NCBI GenBank assembly: GCA_963735495.1
Contig: CAVTLG010000014.1
Span: 310,001-374,000, forward strand
From: CAVTLG01 sp963735495
Lineage (GTDB): Bacteria; Chloroflexota; Ktedonobacteria; Ktedonobacterales; Ktedonobacteraceae
Direction of reading: 5' to 3'
DNA length: 64,000 nucleotides
Program-made: the position numbers and the translations under genes
The notes under the pieces: generated by a model
Told to the model about the DNA's origin: nothing
Seen by the model: only the letters and a program-made list of their open reading frames with translations
The model's database searches: none
Shown here: positions 18,379 to 27,543 of the stretch, one piece after another
How the letters are laid out: every line of letters begins with the position of its first letter
Position numbering within the stretch: position 1 is the first letter of the stretch

Positions 18379-20242
18379 GTATCCTCTCAATAATTCGGGG
18401 AGAGAAAAGCGATGACTAGGTGGGATGGAGAGTGGTGTGAGGTACAGGGAGAAACCAGTAAGCGAGCACGCATAATCTTGCAGGGTGAGGGCACGTCAGT
18501 GTGTGGGTAAAGGAATGACAAGGTTCAAGGTGTTGTAGCCCATGAAGCGCCCAGGTGAAGCGTGGCAGCCCGTTCTTGAATGAGGGTGGCCAAACTGGGC
18601 AACCGGTTGGTGTGGGCGATGCGGTCATGAAAATACTGGTAGACATTGACCCCGAGCTTGTTGGCGGTTCCTACCAACGTCTGAAAGGTATCCCACGCCC
18701 CGATGCCTTCTCTGGTGCGAGCCTGCAGGCTCACATCTCGCTTGCGGACACGCTGCCTGGCCCCCAACTCCGCTGGATTGTTGTGCAAGAGGATCTCCGG
18801 GTGGTCAAGCACCATGAGCAACGCATCTTTCTTGGCACGCGTGCGGGCGAGCCGCTCATCCAACTGCTGGTAGCCGCTGGTTTGCCCAAACAGGTCGTCA
18901 AAGGCCGTGCGCAACGCATCCGCCTCGGCTGGATTGGGATGGTCTCGGTAGGCCAACAGATCTCGGTAGAGCTTCCAGAAGTCTTTGGCAAACTGCTCCA
19001 GAAGAAGGCAATGAGCAAGGAAGCGTGGCATCAGTTTCTTGTAATGGCGATATTCGTGAATCCAGCACAGGGCGAGCTCAACGGTCAACGCGTTGAACTG
19101 GGGGGCATCATCACACAGTAACAACTTGACCACTGGATAGGCGGTCTGGGTACGATAGGCTGCGATAGCCAAGGCATCTTTGATACTCTTGCGGAGGTTG
19201 GCTCCGTGTTTGGGCAGATGCGTATCAAGCAGGTGATCGAGTTGGCTCTCCGTGTACGTCTGATCGTGCGGCAACAGGGTGGGAAGCGTGCGACGCCACT
19301 TCTCCGTCACCCCCAACTGAGCCATGAGCTCCAACGCGAGGTCATTCATCTGAAAAACGGGATCGGCACCTCCAGTAAGAACGCGAAGCAGACTCAAGCG
19401 ATCTTTGGCTGGCAACGTACAATAGGCGGTATACAGCGAGGAGCACAGGATATGGCACTGTTCATTTTTGCCATTCACGCTCGTGCCCGTGCTGTCGAGA
19501 TGCTGCCACGGACTACTTGCTAGTCCCGCTTTTACCACATCTGCGCTCTCTGCATGGAACCGCTCTTGGTCTTGGATCAGCAGGTCAGAGAGTTGTCCCG
19601 CGCTGATCGACATGCCAACCGTCTGCAAGAGGTTGAGGATTTTTGGCTCACTCATCCCCGCTGCATAATAGAGCGCCAACACCCAAGCTCTGACTCCTGG
19701 TCCAAACTGGCCTTTGTATCCAACGGGCAGTTCTGCCAGATAGGTCCGCTTTTGGCTGGATGAGTAATATTTCTCTTTGCGGAACGTGACGTTCTCGGTG
19801 CGAAACTCAAGGTCCTGCACGATGACGTCCTCGTAGCCCTTGAACTGAGCATCGTGAGGCAGTCGTTGCTGATCCACCTTGACGATCTCCACCCGATCAA
19901 TCCTCACCTGGGCCTGCTTCTTGGCTTTGTGATGCGCTTTGGACTCACGACGTTCCTTTTCCGATGAGAGCGTGGGTGCTGCTTGGTTCGCTTTGATCTT
20001 CGGTTTGCCCTGTTCCCCTTTGAGCCGATTGACCTCGTCGCGCAGCCGTTGGATTTCCTCGGCTTGCTCTTTCACTTTGGCCGACAGGGTTTCTACCAAA
20101 TTCATCAGCGTGATGACGACTTGGCGCAGACCTTCGTCTTCAATGGTGTTGGGGTCGAAGTTTTCTATCATACTTTTAGTATACATGAGGCAACAACCAT
20201 TGATGCCTCATACCAAGCTCCCCCGAATTATTGAGAGGATAC
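18379..20242. mobile_element. IS66-family insertion sequence, complete
   Basis: The 1864-bp element has perfect 22-bp terminal inverted repeats beginning GTATCCTCTCAATAATTC (18379-18400 and 20221-20242) and an 8-bp target duplication CCGCTTTG (18371-18378 and 20243-20250), the duplication length expected of IS66. It carries a single transposase gene, without the tnpA and tnpB of classical IS66. Perfect ends suggest recent activity. Confidence 0.93.
18525..20186 (-). CDS. IS66-family transposase
   Basis: A 553-residue DDE transposase. The N-terminal coiled coil (LVETLSAKVKEQAEEIQRLR) and basic region are followed by a zinc-binding-like segment and the IS66 catalytic core: WQHLDSTGTSVNGKNEQCHI (first Asp), LLLCDDAPQFNAL (second Asp) and the C-terminal region with NNPAELGARQRVRKRDVSLQ containing the conserved Glu. 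Lies wholly within the element delimited by the inverted repeats. Confidence 0.93.
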   Translation of the reverse strand: MYTKSMIENFDPNTIEDEGLRQVVITLMNLVETLSAKVKEQAEEIQRLRDEVNRLKGEQGKPKIKANQAAPTLSSEKERRESKAHHKAKKQAQVRIDRVEIVKVDQQRLPHDAQFKGYEDVIVQDLEFRTENVTFRKEKYYSSSQKRTYLAELPVGYKGQFGPGVRAWVLALYYAAGMSEPKILNLLQTVGMSISAGQLSDLLIQDQERFHAESADVVKAGLASSPWQHLDSTGTSVNGKNEQCHILCSSLYTAYCTLPAKDRLSLLRVLTGGADPVFQMNDLALELMAQLGVTEKWRRTLPTLLPHDQTYTESQLDHLLDTHLPKHGANLRKSIKDALAIAAYRTQTAYPVVKLLLCDDAPQFNALTVELALCWIHEYRHYKKLMPRFLAHCLLLEQFAKDFWKLYRDLLAYRDHPNPAEADALRTAFDDLFGQTSGYQQLDERLARTRAKKDALLMVLDHPEILLHNNPAELGARQRVRKRDVSLQARTREGIGAWDTFQTLVGTANKLGVNVYQYFHDRIAHTNRLPSLATLIQERAATLHLGASWATTP

Positions 20243-20563
20243 CCGCTTTGGACAGAATACAGGTAGAACCAGAGGGGGGAGCGGAGAAACTTATTGAAGC
20301 TTTAAAAGCATCAGATCAACCCGCAACGTTAATAGGAACACAAGAGCTGAAGAAGCGTGCTCGGAGTGATAGAGGGCGTACACTACCGATACGCATAGGA
20401 TTAAATACGATTTACGCTAATGATACTATAGAAGTTGAAGTAGGAAACTCAAAGTATGAAATGAGTGGTTCCGAATATCATGCTATTAACACGGCAGTGG
20501 GTAACATTCACAGCGGGGCCAGTTGGGGCGTTAGAAATGATAGTGCAGGTCAAGTCACTCCTT

Positions 20564-22067
20564 TTGACGTTTAGACTACATAGCACTACCGGAACATCCA
20601 GAAAAGTTCCGTTGAAGAGAAAGATCTGTAAGCGAGATGTCAGGAACACCGTCACGGTGGCACAATTTGAGGCACGTTGGGCGTTTTGCGAATGACTGGA
20701 AAACGCTCAGCCTTTTTGATCCTTGCTCCAACGTTGCGGCCTTTCGATTTTCCGCGCGGTTGTGGCGGCTGGGCAGGAGTCCCCAAACGTGCCAACAATT
20801 TGTGCATCCCGCGCCGCACCTGTTGTGGACTTGGCTTGCGCTTCTTGCTTTCCCATGGTCGCAGTTCAGCTTCGACCAAGTCGCGAGCCAAGACCAGATG
20901 ATTGTGCGCGATGGCCACAATATGGCTCCAGCGCTCAAACTGCTCCGGGGTCCGCAAACGGGGTTGCTCCCACAACAGACATTGTTTGTCAAAGCGATAG
21001 CCATGCTCTTGCCCAAAGCGCAAAACATAGCCCAATGCGATCTGGACCACATCGACTTCTTGATCGCCTATCCACACAAACCAGCTCACCCGTGGATCGC
21101 GCTCTTTGTTGGTCGCATGAGGTCGCACGACCCGCATCACGGTCACGTCCAGGTAGCGTGCCTGTTTGACATGCAGGTGTTTCCACCAGGTTACTTCCAC
21201 TGGACGTTTCTTCGCATCGGTGCCTATCCACACACCATCAGCATCACCATGCGTGGCCGGATCTTTGGGTTGCAGCTTGGCTCCATCTTTGCGCGGACAG
21301 CCTTTTTTGCCCGTTGGAGGTGGTGCTGTTCGGTAGAAACAGCGATTGCTTTTGAGACGACCCAACACCCCGATATCCAATGCGCTACACCGGCACCACA
21401 ACCAGTTGGCATCATAGCCTCGATCCAACGCGACAATGACCTGCTTGGGCAGAGAGGGCATCAAACGCCGGAGCTGTTCTTCTGCCACCTCAATGGCTGT
21501 GGTCTGCGAACCCACCCGTTGCTGGTCCAGAATGTAGGTCCAACTGCTTACTGGCTCTGCCAACGCCACCACCGTCGAGAATTGCCACCCAAACGTGACC
21601 GGCTTCTTACATTCTGGCAAATTATGCACGTGTTGCGCCGTGCGATCTGCCGACGTTACGGCAGCCGGGCGGGCAATCTTGCTTGCATCAATGCCAATCC
21701 AGAGCCACTTGCCCGCATCCGGTTTTGGCAGATAGCGGGCCAAGATCTCCCGCAGGCGCTTCTCGTCGATGCGCCCGTCTTCAAAGGCTTCATACAAACT
21801 CGCCCACTTCCGCTCAAACCATGGCGATTGCGAGAGGTCAGGAAACGATGTGGCCTGCGTTTCTGTCATCAGAGCATCGACGGTATTGAACAAGGCATCC
21901 TTGGCTCGCAGAAAACAGTCATAGATCTCGTGACGAAAGTCTCTCACTGTGGTATTGTCTTTCAAACAAGTAAACTTCCTTTGCGTTTTTCTTATCGGAA
22001 CTTTACTTGATTCGGCCTCCCGCCGCAAGGTTGGGGGGCCTTTTGTCTAAGATAGTCTAAACGTCAA
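20564..22067. mobile_element. IS4-like insertion sequence, complete, 9-bp target duplication
   Basis: The 1504-bp element is bounded by TTGACGTTTAGACTA (20564-20578) and its complement TAGTCTAAACGTCAA (22053-22067). The flanking duplication is TCACTCCTT (20555-20563 and 22068-22076). It contains one minus-strand transposase. The family is not certain: the protein resembles IS4/IS701-type DDE transposases, and a 9-bp duplication favours IS4-type over IS701 (4 bp). Confidence 0.85.
20652..21947 (-). CDS. DDE transposase, IS4/IS701-like
   Basis: About 431 residues from the GTG at 21947 (MRDFRHEIYDCFLRAKDAL, a typical beginning); the frame is open to 22028. The catalytic aspartates are likely in LWIGIDASKIARP and VIVALDRGYDANW, with the third acidic residue in the C-terminal half near RFDKQCLLWEQPRLRTPEQF. 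The tail is proline- and lysine-rich. It lies inside the inverted repeats of its element. Confidence 0.85.
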   Translation of the reverse strand: MRDFRHEIYDCFLRAKDALFNTVDALMTETQATSFPDLSQSPWFERKWASLYEAFEDGRIDEKRLREILARYLPKPDAGKWLWIGIDASKIARPAAVTSADRTAQHVHNLPECKKPVTFGWQFSTVVALAEPVSSWTYILDQQRVGSQTTAIEVAEEQLRRLMPSLPKQVIVALDRGYDANWLWCRCSALDIGVLGRLKSNRCFYRTAPPPTGKKGCPRKDGAKLQPKDPATHGDADGVWIGTDAKKRPVEVTWWKHLHVKQARYLDVTVMRVVRPHATNKERDPRVSWFVWIGDQEVDVVQIALGYVLRFGQEHGYRFDKQCLLWEQPRLRTPEQFERWSHIVAIAHNHLVLARDLVEAELRPWESKKRKPSPQQVRRGMHKLLARLGTPAQPPQPRGKSKGRNVGARIKKAERFPVIRKTPNVPQIVPP

Positions 22068-22089
22068 TCACTCCTTGGGAAGTATGAGC

Positions 22090-22127
22090 GCACCTGGAGC
22101 AGAGATAATCAGCTCCAGGTGCTTTTG
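22090..22127 (+). terminator. Intrinsic terminator of the interrupted gene
   Basis: GCACCTGGAGC (22090-22100) pairs perfectly with GCTCCAGGTGC (22112-22122), followed by TTTT. It starts three bases after the TGA restored by removing the second insertion, supporting that reconstruction. Confidence 0.88.
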
Positions 22128-22167
22128 TGTGTCCTTGCAAAATAATGACGCCCTCTACGCCGCCCCC

Positions 22168-22367
22168 CTCTCTCCCTGACATATTTTTCTGCCCTAAAAA
22201 CGCAGAGAAAAGATCCATTCCTGGTGACGCTTACGAAAGGGTAAGGAGTGTGTTAAGTTTGCTCTTCCCCAAGAAGAGTCCCCAGCATGTTTTTGGGTGT
22301 GCATCACCCGACGAAACTCTTCCAGAAGCCACTGATATCGAGGCTCCTGGTCGAAGACCCCTTTCAT
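22168..22367 (-). pseudogene. 3' remnant of an IS4-family element
   Basis: A minus-strand frame of 57 codons (22367-22194) ends LPFRKRHQEWIFSLRF, aligning with the end of the intact IS4-like transposase here (LPFSHRNQRLYFSIYRT). Its outer edge CTCTCTCCCTGACA (22168-22181) matches the terminal repeat CTCTCTCCCCGACA of that element. The N-terminal part does not match, so this is the last piece of a related insertion, fused by deletion to other sequence. Confidence 0.55.
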
Positions 22368-22672
22368 GAGTACATTCCTCTGTTCCTGTTCATCTCTCCC
22401 TATTAATATGGCGCCATAATACTCGTGTCAAGGGCAGAGGGTGCCATGTATTTCTACGGGTATAGGAAAAAGTTGTAGGCAAGCGAGCGAAAGGGAGTAT
22501 CCTAAGCTCAACCAAAAACAGAGCAGGGAAAGGATACTCACCAATGGAAACGAACGATGCGCTGAAACAGGTAGCCTTGCAGAAGAGGCATGAAGCAGGC
22601 ATCTGGCTTGCAGAGAGAAGAGAGTAACGCTAGAATAGATACTTACAATAGATTATTTTAGAAGGTTAGAGC
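22368..22672. other. Intergenic region with short inverted repeat
   Basis: GAGTATCCT (about 22495) and AGGATACTC (about 22535) form a 9-bp inverted repeat around 31 bases, just before a 27-codon frame METNDALKQVALQKRHEAG (22543-22626). That frame resembles the beginning of some transposases but has no continuation. No reliable gene. Confidence 0.35.
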
Positions 22673-23401
22673 ATGACAACATCGATTATCCCAATAGTCC
22701 ACCTCACGCGGGTATACGAGGCCCTGCTTGCTACATATGGCGAACCGAAGAACAAACCAGACTACGATCCCCTCGGAGGATTGATAGGCACGATCCTCTC
22801 ACAACATACATCGGACATCAACTCGGGACGTGCCTATCAACAACTGGTTGCCACCTTTCCAACCTGGGAAATAGTACGCGACGCGCTAACCGATGAGGTA
22901 GCAAAGGCGATTCGCTCAGGTGGACTGGCGAACGTCAAAGCGCCGCGCATCCAGGATGTTTTACAGACGCTAACCGAGCAACAGGAGGCGCAAGGTGGTA
23001 AGAAGACGCTGGGAGAGTATTTATCGGACGAACTGACGGAGCGGGAGACGGAGGAGGCCTGGCGTTACCTGCAAATGCTGCCAGGTGTGGGGCCAAAGAC
23101 AGCGGCGTGTGTGATGATGTTCAATTTAGATAGGCCATCGTTTCCTATAGATACGCACGTGCACCGTACAAGCCAGCGTTTAGGGCTTATCGGCCCCAGA
23201 GTAACTGCCAACAAAGCGCACGATATCTATCTCAAAATTGTGCCGCCTGAGTGGGTGTATCCGCTGCATGTGAATTTGATCACGCATGGGCGGCAGGTGT
23301 GCCATGCACAGAGGCCCGAGTGCGGGCAGTGTGCGCTGTATCTGGCATGTGCTTACGTGGGGAGCGTGAATGCGCAGGAGACGGCGATTTCAAGTGTGTA
23401 A
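22673..23401 (+). CDS. nth: Endonuclease III
   Basis: Base-excision repair DNA glycosylase/AP lyase for oxidised pyrimidines, 242 residues. The helix-hairpin-helix LQMLPGVGPKTAACVMM contains the catalytic Lys, and FPIDTHVHRTSQRLGL contains the catalytic Asp. The [4Fe-4S] loop is CHAQRPECGQCALYLAC, with the standard spacing C-x6-C-x2-C-x5-C. All essential residues are present, unlike the decayed fragment at 16951. Confidence 0.95.
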   Translation: MTTSIIPIVHLTRVYEALLATYGEPKNKPDYDPLGGLIGTILSQHTSDINSGRAYQQLVATFPTWEIVRDALTDEVAKAIRSGGLANVKAPRIQDVLQTLTEQQEAQGGKKTLGEYLSDELTERETEEAWRYLQMLPGVGPKTAACVMMFNLDRPSFPIDTHVHRTSQRLGLIGPRVTANKAHDIYLKIVPPEWVYPLHVNLITHGRQVCHAQRPECGQCALYLACAYVGSVNAQETAISSV

Positions 23402-23506
23402 CTGTACGACCATAACGGAATTACCCTTTATTCGAAACGCAGAGCAGTTTTGTTTCGTTATTACCTTTGATTAGCCTTAAGAGAGGGAGGCTAGCACCGT
23501 AAAGCA

Positions 23507-24727
23507 TCAATAGGTAGGCAAGCGTTCTTCTGTTGTCGTGCCAGAGATGTCTGATCCATCGTGCTCTATCTGGGTGGCACCGGGAAGGGTGAAGCAAAAT
23601 TTGCTGCCTTCTCCTGGGATGCCAGAACTTTCTACCCAGATGCGTCCGCCCATGGCCTCGACGAGTTCTTTGCTGATCGCCAGCCCTAGCCCTGTTCCAC
23701 GCACCGGACCAGAAAGGTCGCGTTTGAGTCGCACGAAGCGCTCAAAAAGCAAAGGGATCTCCTCCGCTGGGATGCCGGGTCCATTATCCTGAACGCAGAT
23801 GCAGACCTGATCGGCATTTTGTTGTCGGGCGCAGATGACGACTGATCCAGGTGGAGGGCAATACTTGAGCGCATTGGTCAGCAAGTTACGCGTGATCTGA
23901 TGCAACCATTGCTGGTTTGCGACGATCATAAGCTGCTCTGGGATGTTTAGCGCAACGTTTTGCGATTGTTGCGGCTCGATGAGTGCCAACATGCCTTGTA
24001 TTGCCTGGAGCACTGAGAGGTTTTCTCTCTCAGGTGGCTGTTTGCTGTTACCAATCTGTACCGTGTCGAGTACATTGTTAATCAGCAATTGCAGATCCTG
24101 ACAGGCACGAAACGCGCGTTTGAGGCTATTCACGCGCATGGTCGGATCGAGTTGCCCTTCGAAATCTTGCAGCAGTTCGAGGTATCCAAGCATGGTCTGA
24201 ATCGGACTCCGCAGCTCGTGGCTAACATTGAGGATAAAACGATCTTTTAGCTGATTCAGTTGCCGTTGCTGCTCATAGGCATCGGTCATACATTGATGCT
24301 CTTTTTGTGCCAGGATCTGTAGCTCGCAGGCCATGAGTCTCTGCTGTTCTATCAGCAGCGCCTGATGGCGGGCAGCTTCCACGCCGTCCAGTAAGTAACG
24401 CATATAGCTGATGAAGATAGCTTCCGTCAGCAGGGCTAGCGTACCTGTGAAGAAGCCGATGATCATCGTATGTGGCCAGAGTATCCCTCGACTACTGATA
24501 CTGATCGCTACGATCAGCCCCAGGATCGTCAGGAGTGTGCCGATGAGTGCGCCACGTTGGGTGAAGAGCCAGACTGTGAGTGCCAGCGGGACTGCCAGCA
24601 GGGGACCTGCAAATGGGGAAAAGAAGTAGCATATGAAACACACAATAAAACAGACCATGACGATACTTAGACGTACCCGAAAGGATAGTTTGAGAAGATT
24701 GGTGAGCAAGGCGTTGAGCGCGCGCAT
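23507..24727 (-). CDS. Membrane sensor histidine kinase
   Basis: A 406-residue kinase. Four or five N-terminal membrane helices (about 18-110) replace an extracellular sensor domain. A coiled coil (QQRLMACELQILAQKEHQCM) leads to HisKA with the phosphoacceptor His at about 170 (FILNVSHELRSPIQTMLG) and a complete HATPase (RNLLTNALKYCPP, DNGPGIPAEE, RGTGLGLAISKELVEAMGG). AAGGAGG precedes the ATG. No cognate regulator is adjacent. Confidence 0.9.
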   Translation of the reverse strand: MRALNALLTNLLKLSFRVRLSIVMVCFIVCFICYFFSPFAGPLLAVPLALTVWLFTQRGALIGTLLTILGLIVAISISSRGILWPHTMIIGFFTGTLALLTEAIFISYMRYLLDGVEAARHQALLIEQQRLMACELQILAQKEHQCMTDAYEQQRQLNQLKDRFILNVSHELRSPIQTMLGYLELLQDFEGQLDPTMRVNSLKRAFRACQDLQLLINNVLDTVQIGNSKQPPERENLSVLQAIQGMLALIEPQQSQNVALNIPEQLMIVANQQWLHQITRNLLTNALKYCPPPGSVVICARQQNADQVCICVQDNGPGIPAEEIPLLFERFVRLKRDLSGPVRGTGLGLAISKELVEAMGGRIWVESSGIPGEGSKFCFTLPGATQIEHDGSDISGTTTEERLPTY

Positions 24728-25002
24728 GCATCTTCCTCCTTTCCTTCCTGGAAACGCTTCTGGCGGCCTGAAAACCTTAAAGTGTAAATAGTAAGAAATA
24801 CGAGGGCAAATACCACTCCATTTTACCTATTTGCCCTTTAGGACTCCCATATATTCGATATTACTATATTTATATATCTCTGTAAATAACGCACAAGATA
24901 GTAATAGTACACCGAGATTAAAGAAGTCAAGCAAGCGAGTAGCTATGCATTGACAGCGCTTGTTCGACAAACTAGAATAAGGCACACAGAAAAAGATTAC
25001 CA

Positions 25003-26658
25003 ATGGCCTACGAGGTTTACATGCATTATCACCTGTCACCTACTGCAACGCGGAGTTTGTCTATGATACTGCTTCTTTCATGTACGCTTTTATTGCTCTT
25101 CTCAGCGTGCACGGGTGTGGCTGTGACGTCTTCGAGTAACACGACCCTCGCATCTCAGCAGGTGCTGACCTTCCCCAACGTTGGTATTACGGACTTATCC
25201 ACTCTTGATCCGGCCATGGACCCGGACCAGAACGCGCTGCTTGTGATGCATATGTTGTTTAGTGGCTTGCTGAAGACCGATAAAAACTCGCAGGCTGTAG
25301 CTGATCAGGCTACCTGGCAGATCTCTCCAGATGGCAAGATCTATACATTTACGCTCAAGCCCGGCATTACTTTTGCCGATGGCACTCCTGTCACCGCGCA
25401 AGCCTATGTTGCCAGTTGGACGCGTGCTCTTCTACCGGTGTTGGCATCCCCGCTGGCGTTGTATCTTGAGCGTCCTATTGTTGGCGCGCTCGCCGTCAGT
25501 AGCGGGCGGGCGCAGACGCTCTCTGGCGTGAAGGCGCTGGATGATCGCACATTACAGGTGACGTTAACGCAACCGACGCCCTATTTTCTGGCTGCGCTTA
25601 CCAATCCGCTTTTCTTTCCACTCAACCCGCAACTGCTTGCGCAATACGGACCGCAAGATTGGGTACAGCATGCCGTGGGCAGCGGTATTGGTACTGGCCC
25701 ATTCATGATCAAATCCTGGCAGCACGACGTAGCAATGACCTTCGTACCCAATCCGCACTATTATGGGAATAAAACCCGTCTCAGCGCGGTCGAGATGCCT
25801 TTTGTGGATGATCCAACGGTAGCTTTTACTGCCGCGCGCGCCGGTCAATACGCGTTTGTGTGGGGACTTGACCCCTCTGATCTCCCTGCGGCGGCGGGAG
25901 CGGATTTTGAGCAAGTGCCTCTATTGCAGACCGATGCGCTCTTTTTTGACACAACCCAACCTCCCTTTAACAACGTGGCAGTGCGTCAAGCTCTGGCCTA
26001 TGCTATTAATAAGCCTGAACTACTGCATGCTGTCTTCAACGATGCTATGACGCCCGCATCCACGCTGTTGCCGCCGGGTATGCCGGGCTATCAGTCCGCT
26101 TATGCTGGAATAGCCTTTAACGCGGATCGGGCGCGTAACCTTCTCCGTGCGGCCTATCCCGATACGACGCTCATGCCAACGCTCACCTTCTCATATCCGG
26201 TCTCATTGGTGCCATCTGCGGAGGCTGCCACGTTGCAGCGTATGTGGCAGAGTGCGCTGGATATCAAGGTAATGCTGCGCCCGGTCGAAGAGGACGCTTA
26301 TAATCAAGAAATGCAGAACCATCTGATCTCATTTGGCTTTATCTCCTGGTCTGCGCTCTTCGCCGATCCGTATGCTTGCCTGGGTTCATCCTTTGCCCAC
26401 AGCCCGGATCAGCAGGTGCTGTCATGGAACAATGCCAGCTTTGCGCGACTCATCGCGCAGGCCGAAGCCACAACGGGAGCCGCACGACTCGCGCTTTACG
26501 ACCAGGCGGAGCAGTTGGCGATCTCGCAGGTTGTCTGGCTGCCCCTTGATCACCAGAACTTCACCGCCATCATACCTTCCTGGGTGTACGGTGTGACGCT
26601 CAACGCTGAAGGTCTCTATTTCGGCGACTGGTCGGACGTCTATCTGCTGCGCCATTAG
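25003..26658 (+). CDS. Oligopeptide-type ABC substrate-binding lipoprotein
   Basis: A 551-residue SBP_bac_5 (OppA/DppA-like) protein. The signal sequence ends in the lipobox LLLFSAC, so the mature protein is tethered to the outer face of the membrane. Family signatures: TYTFTLKPGITFADGTPV-like KIYTFTLKPGITFADGTPVT, TGPFMIKSW and FNNVAVRQALAYAINKPELL. ATGs at 25003, 25021 and 25060 are possible starts. No permease or ATPase genes accompany it, so it may serve a transporter encoded elsewhere. Confidence 0.92.
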   Translation: MAYEVYMHYHLSPTATRSLSMILLLSCTLLLLFSACTGVAVTSSSNTTLASQQVLTFPNVGITDLSTLDPAMDPDQNALLVMHMLFSGLLKTDKNSQAVADQATWQISPDGKIYTFTLKPGITFADGTPVTAQAYVASWTRALLPVLASPLALYLERPIVGALAVSSGRAQTLSGVKALDDRTLQVTLTQPTPYFLAALTNPLFFPLNPQLLAQYGPQDWVQHAVGSGIGTGPFMIKSWQHDVAMTFVPNPHYYGNKTRLSAVEMPFVDDPTVAFTAARAGQYAFVWGLDPSDLPAAAGADFEQVPLLQTDALFFDTTQPPFNNVAVRQALAYAINKPELLHAVFNDAMTPASTLLPPGMPGYQSAYAGIAFNADRARNLLRAAYPDTTLMPTLTFSYPVSLVPSAEAATLQRMWQSALDIKVMLRPVEEDAYNQEMQNHLISFGFISWSALFADPYACLGSSFAHSPDQQVLSWNNASFARLIAQAEATTGAARLALYDQAEQLAISQVVWLPLDHQNFTAIIPSWVYGVTLNAEGLYFGDWSDVYLLRH

Positions 26659-26722
26659 CGCTGTGCCGCACACCACGATTTGACGCTCACCGCTCACGGT
26701 GTTAGAATGGTGGGGAAAGGAC

Positions 26723-26818
26723 CAAATGGGGTCTCCATCCTTCCAGGGGCTTTGCCTGTGAACCCATCGCATCATGGCCCGAGGGCGGTCGCAAGGACAC
26801 GCCCCTACCCAGTTTCCC
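26723..26818. repeat. GC-rich palindromic intergenic repeat, copy E (degenerate)
   Basis: The right half CGAGGGCGGTCGCAAGGACA followed by CGCCCCTACCC matches copies B and F; the left half has decayed to ACCAAATGGGGTCTCCATCC. Same orientation as copy B. Confidence 0.6.
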
Positions 26819-26919
26819 CTCTCATGGACGGAGTGCCACCAGCAAACCTTTCGCCTGCTACAACGCGTGCTTAGCAGGCATCGGGGATCGCACAACATTA
26901 TGAGTAGGAAGCGACAACT

Positions 26920-27543
26920 ATGTACTTAGATAAATCGTTACAAACATATTTGGACGACCTGGCTTCGGAGCAAGCGACGCCAGGTGGTGGTTCGGCGGCG
27001 GCATTGAGTGGAGCGATGGGTTCAGCGCTTGCCTGTATGGTCTCGCGCCTCACCCTGAGCAAAGCGGATTATGCAGCCGTCCATGCAGAAATAAGCGCTA
27101 TTTTGCAGGATACCGAGCGTCTGCGGGCGCAGTTTCAGCAGCTCATGCAAGCAGACATTGCCGCTTATGGACGGCTCTCCGCGTGCTTCAAAATGCCGCG
27201 TGGTAGCAGCGAAGAGAAAGCTGCGCGCACCAGGGCCATTCAGGAGCAACTCGTTGAAGCGGCGCGGGTGCCGTTGGAAGTGGCTGAGTGTGCAGCCGAA
27301 CTGGTGCAGCACTGTGAGCGTATTGCGCGCATCGGCAATGCAAATGTGCTGAGTGATATCGCCACGGGTGCAATGCTAGCTTCTAGCGCGGGCACCGGAG
27401 CCTCGTGGATGGTGCGCACCAATTTACGCGCCATGAAAGATGCTGCGCGTATTGAGGCATTGAGTAACCGTTTGAACGCGGCGTTAGAGACCATTACGCT
27501 GGGTAGTCAGCACGTGGTTGCTATTGTGGGAGAGAGAGCGTGA
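26920..27543 (+). CDS. fchA: Cyclodeaminase/cyclohydrolase family protein
   Basis: A 207-residue all-helical protein of the formiminotransferase-cyclodeaminase C-terminal family, recognised by EQATPGGGSAAALSGAMGSA, LACMVSRLTLSKADY and DIATGAMLASSAGTGASWMV. Members act as methenyltetrahydrofolate cyclohydrolase or formimino-THF cyclodeaminase. The stop overlaps the GTG start of folD by four bases, so the pair is translationally coupled in one-carbon folate metabolism. Which reaction it performs beside the bifunctional FolD is not certain. Confidence 0.85.
   Translation: MYLDKSLQTYLDDLASEQATPGGGSAAALSGAMGSALACMVSRLTLSKADYAAVHAEISAILQDTERLRAQFQQLMQADIAAYGRLSACFKMPRGSSEEKAARTRAIQEQLVEAARVPLEVAECAAELVQHCERIARIGNANVLSDIATGAMLASSAGTGASWMVRTNLRAMKDAARIEALSNRLNAALETITLGSQHVVAIVGERA

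Larger units (their letters stand above)
17791..22087 (+). pseudogene. Unknown repeat-rich protein gene interrupted by two insertion sequences
   Basis: Joining 17791-18378, 20251-20563 and 22077-22087 gives one open frame of 303 residues. The N-terminal half is disordered, polar and arginine-rich, with near-identical tandem units (RRAIYYTEPTSDSHESDTR, twice, and a third diverged copy). The C-terminal part looks folded (PIRIGLNTIYANDTIEVEVG, then SKYEMSGSEYHAINTAVGNI). AAGGAG precedes the ATG, and an intrinsic terminator begins three bases after the reconstructed TGA, confirming the end. The first insertion truncates the product after NFHAAL; the second only swaps the last codons WEV for FDV. 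No family recognised. Confidence 0.75.

Noticed and set aside
20637..22010. 457-codon open frame on the plus strand
   Set aside because: It is the complement of the IS4-like transposase gene, whose motifs and inverted-repeat borders are clear; the plus frame shows no family features.
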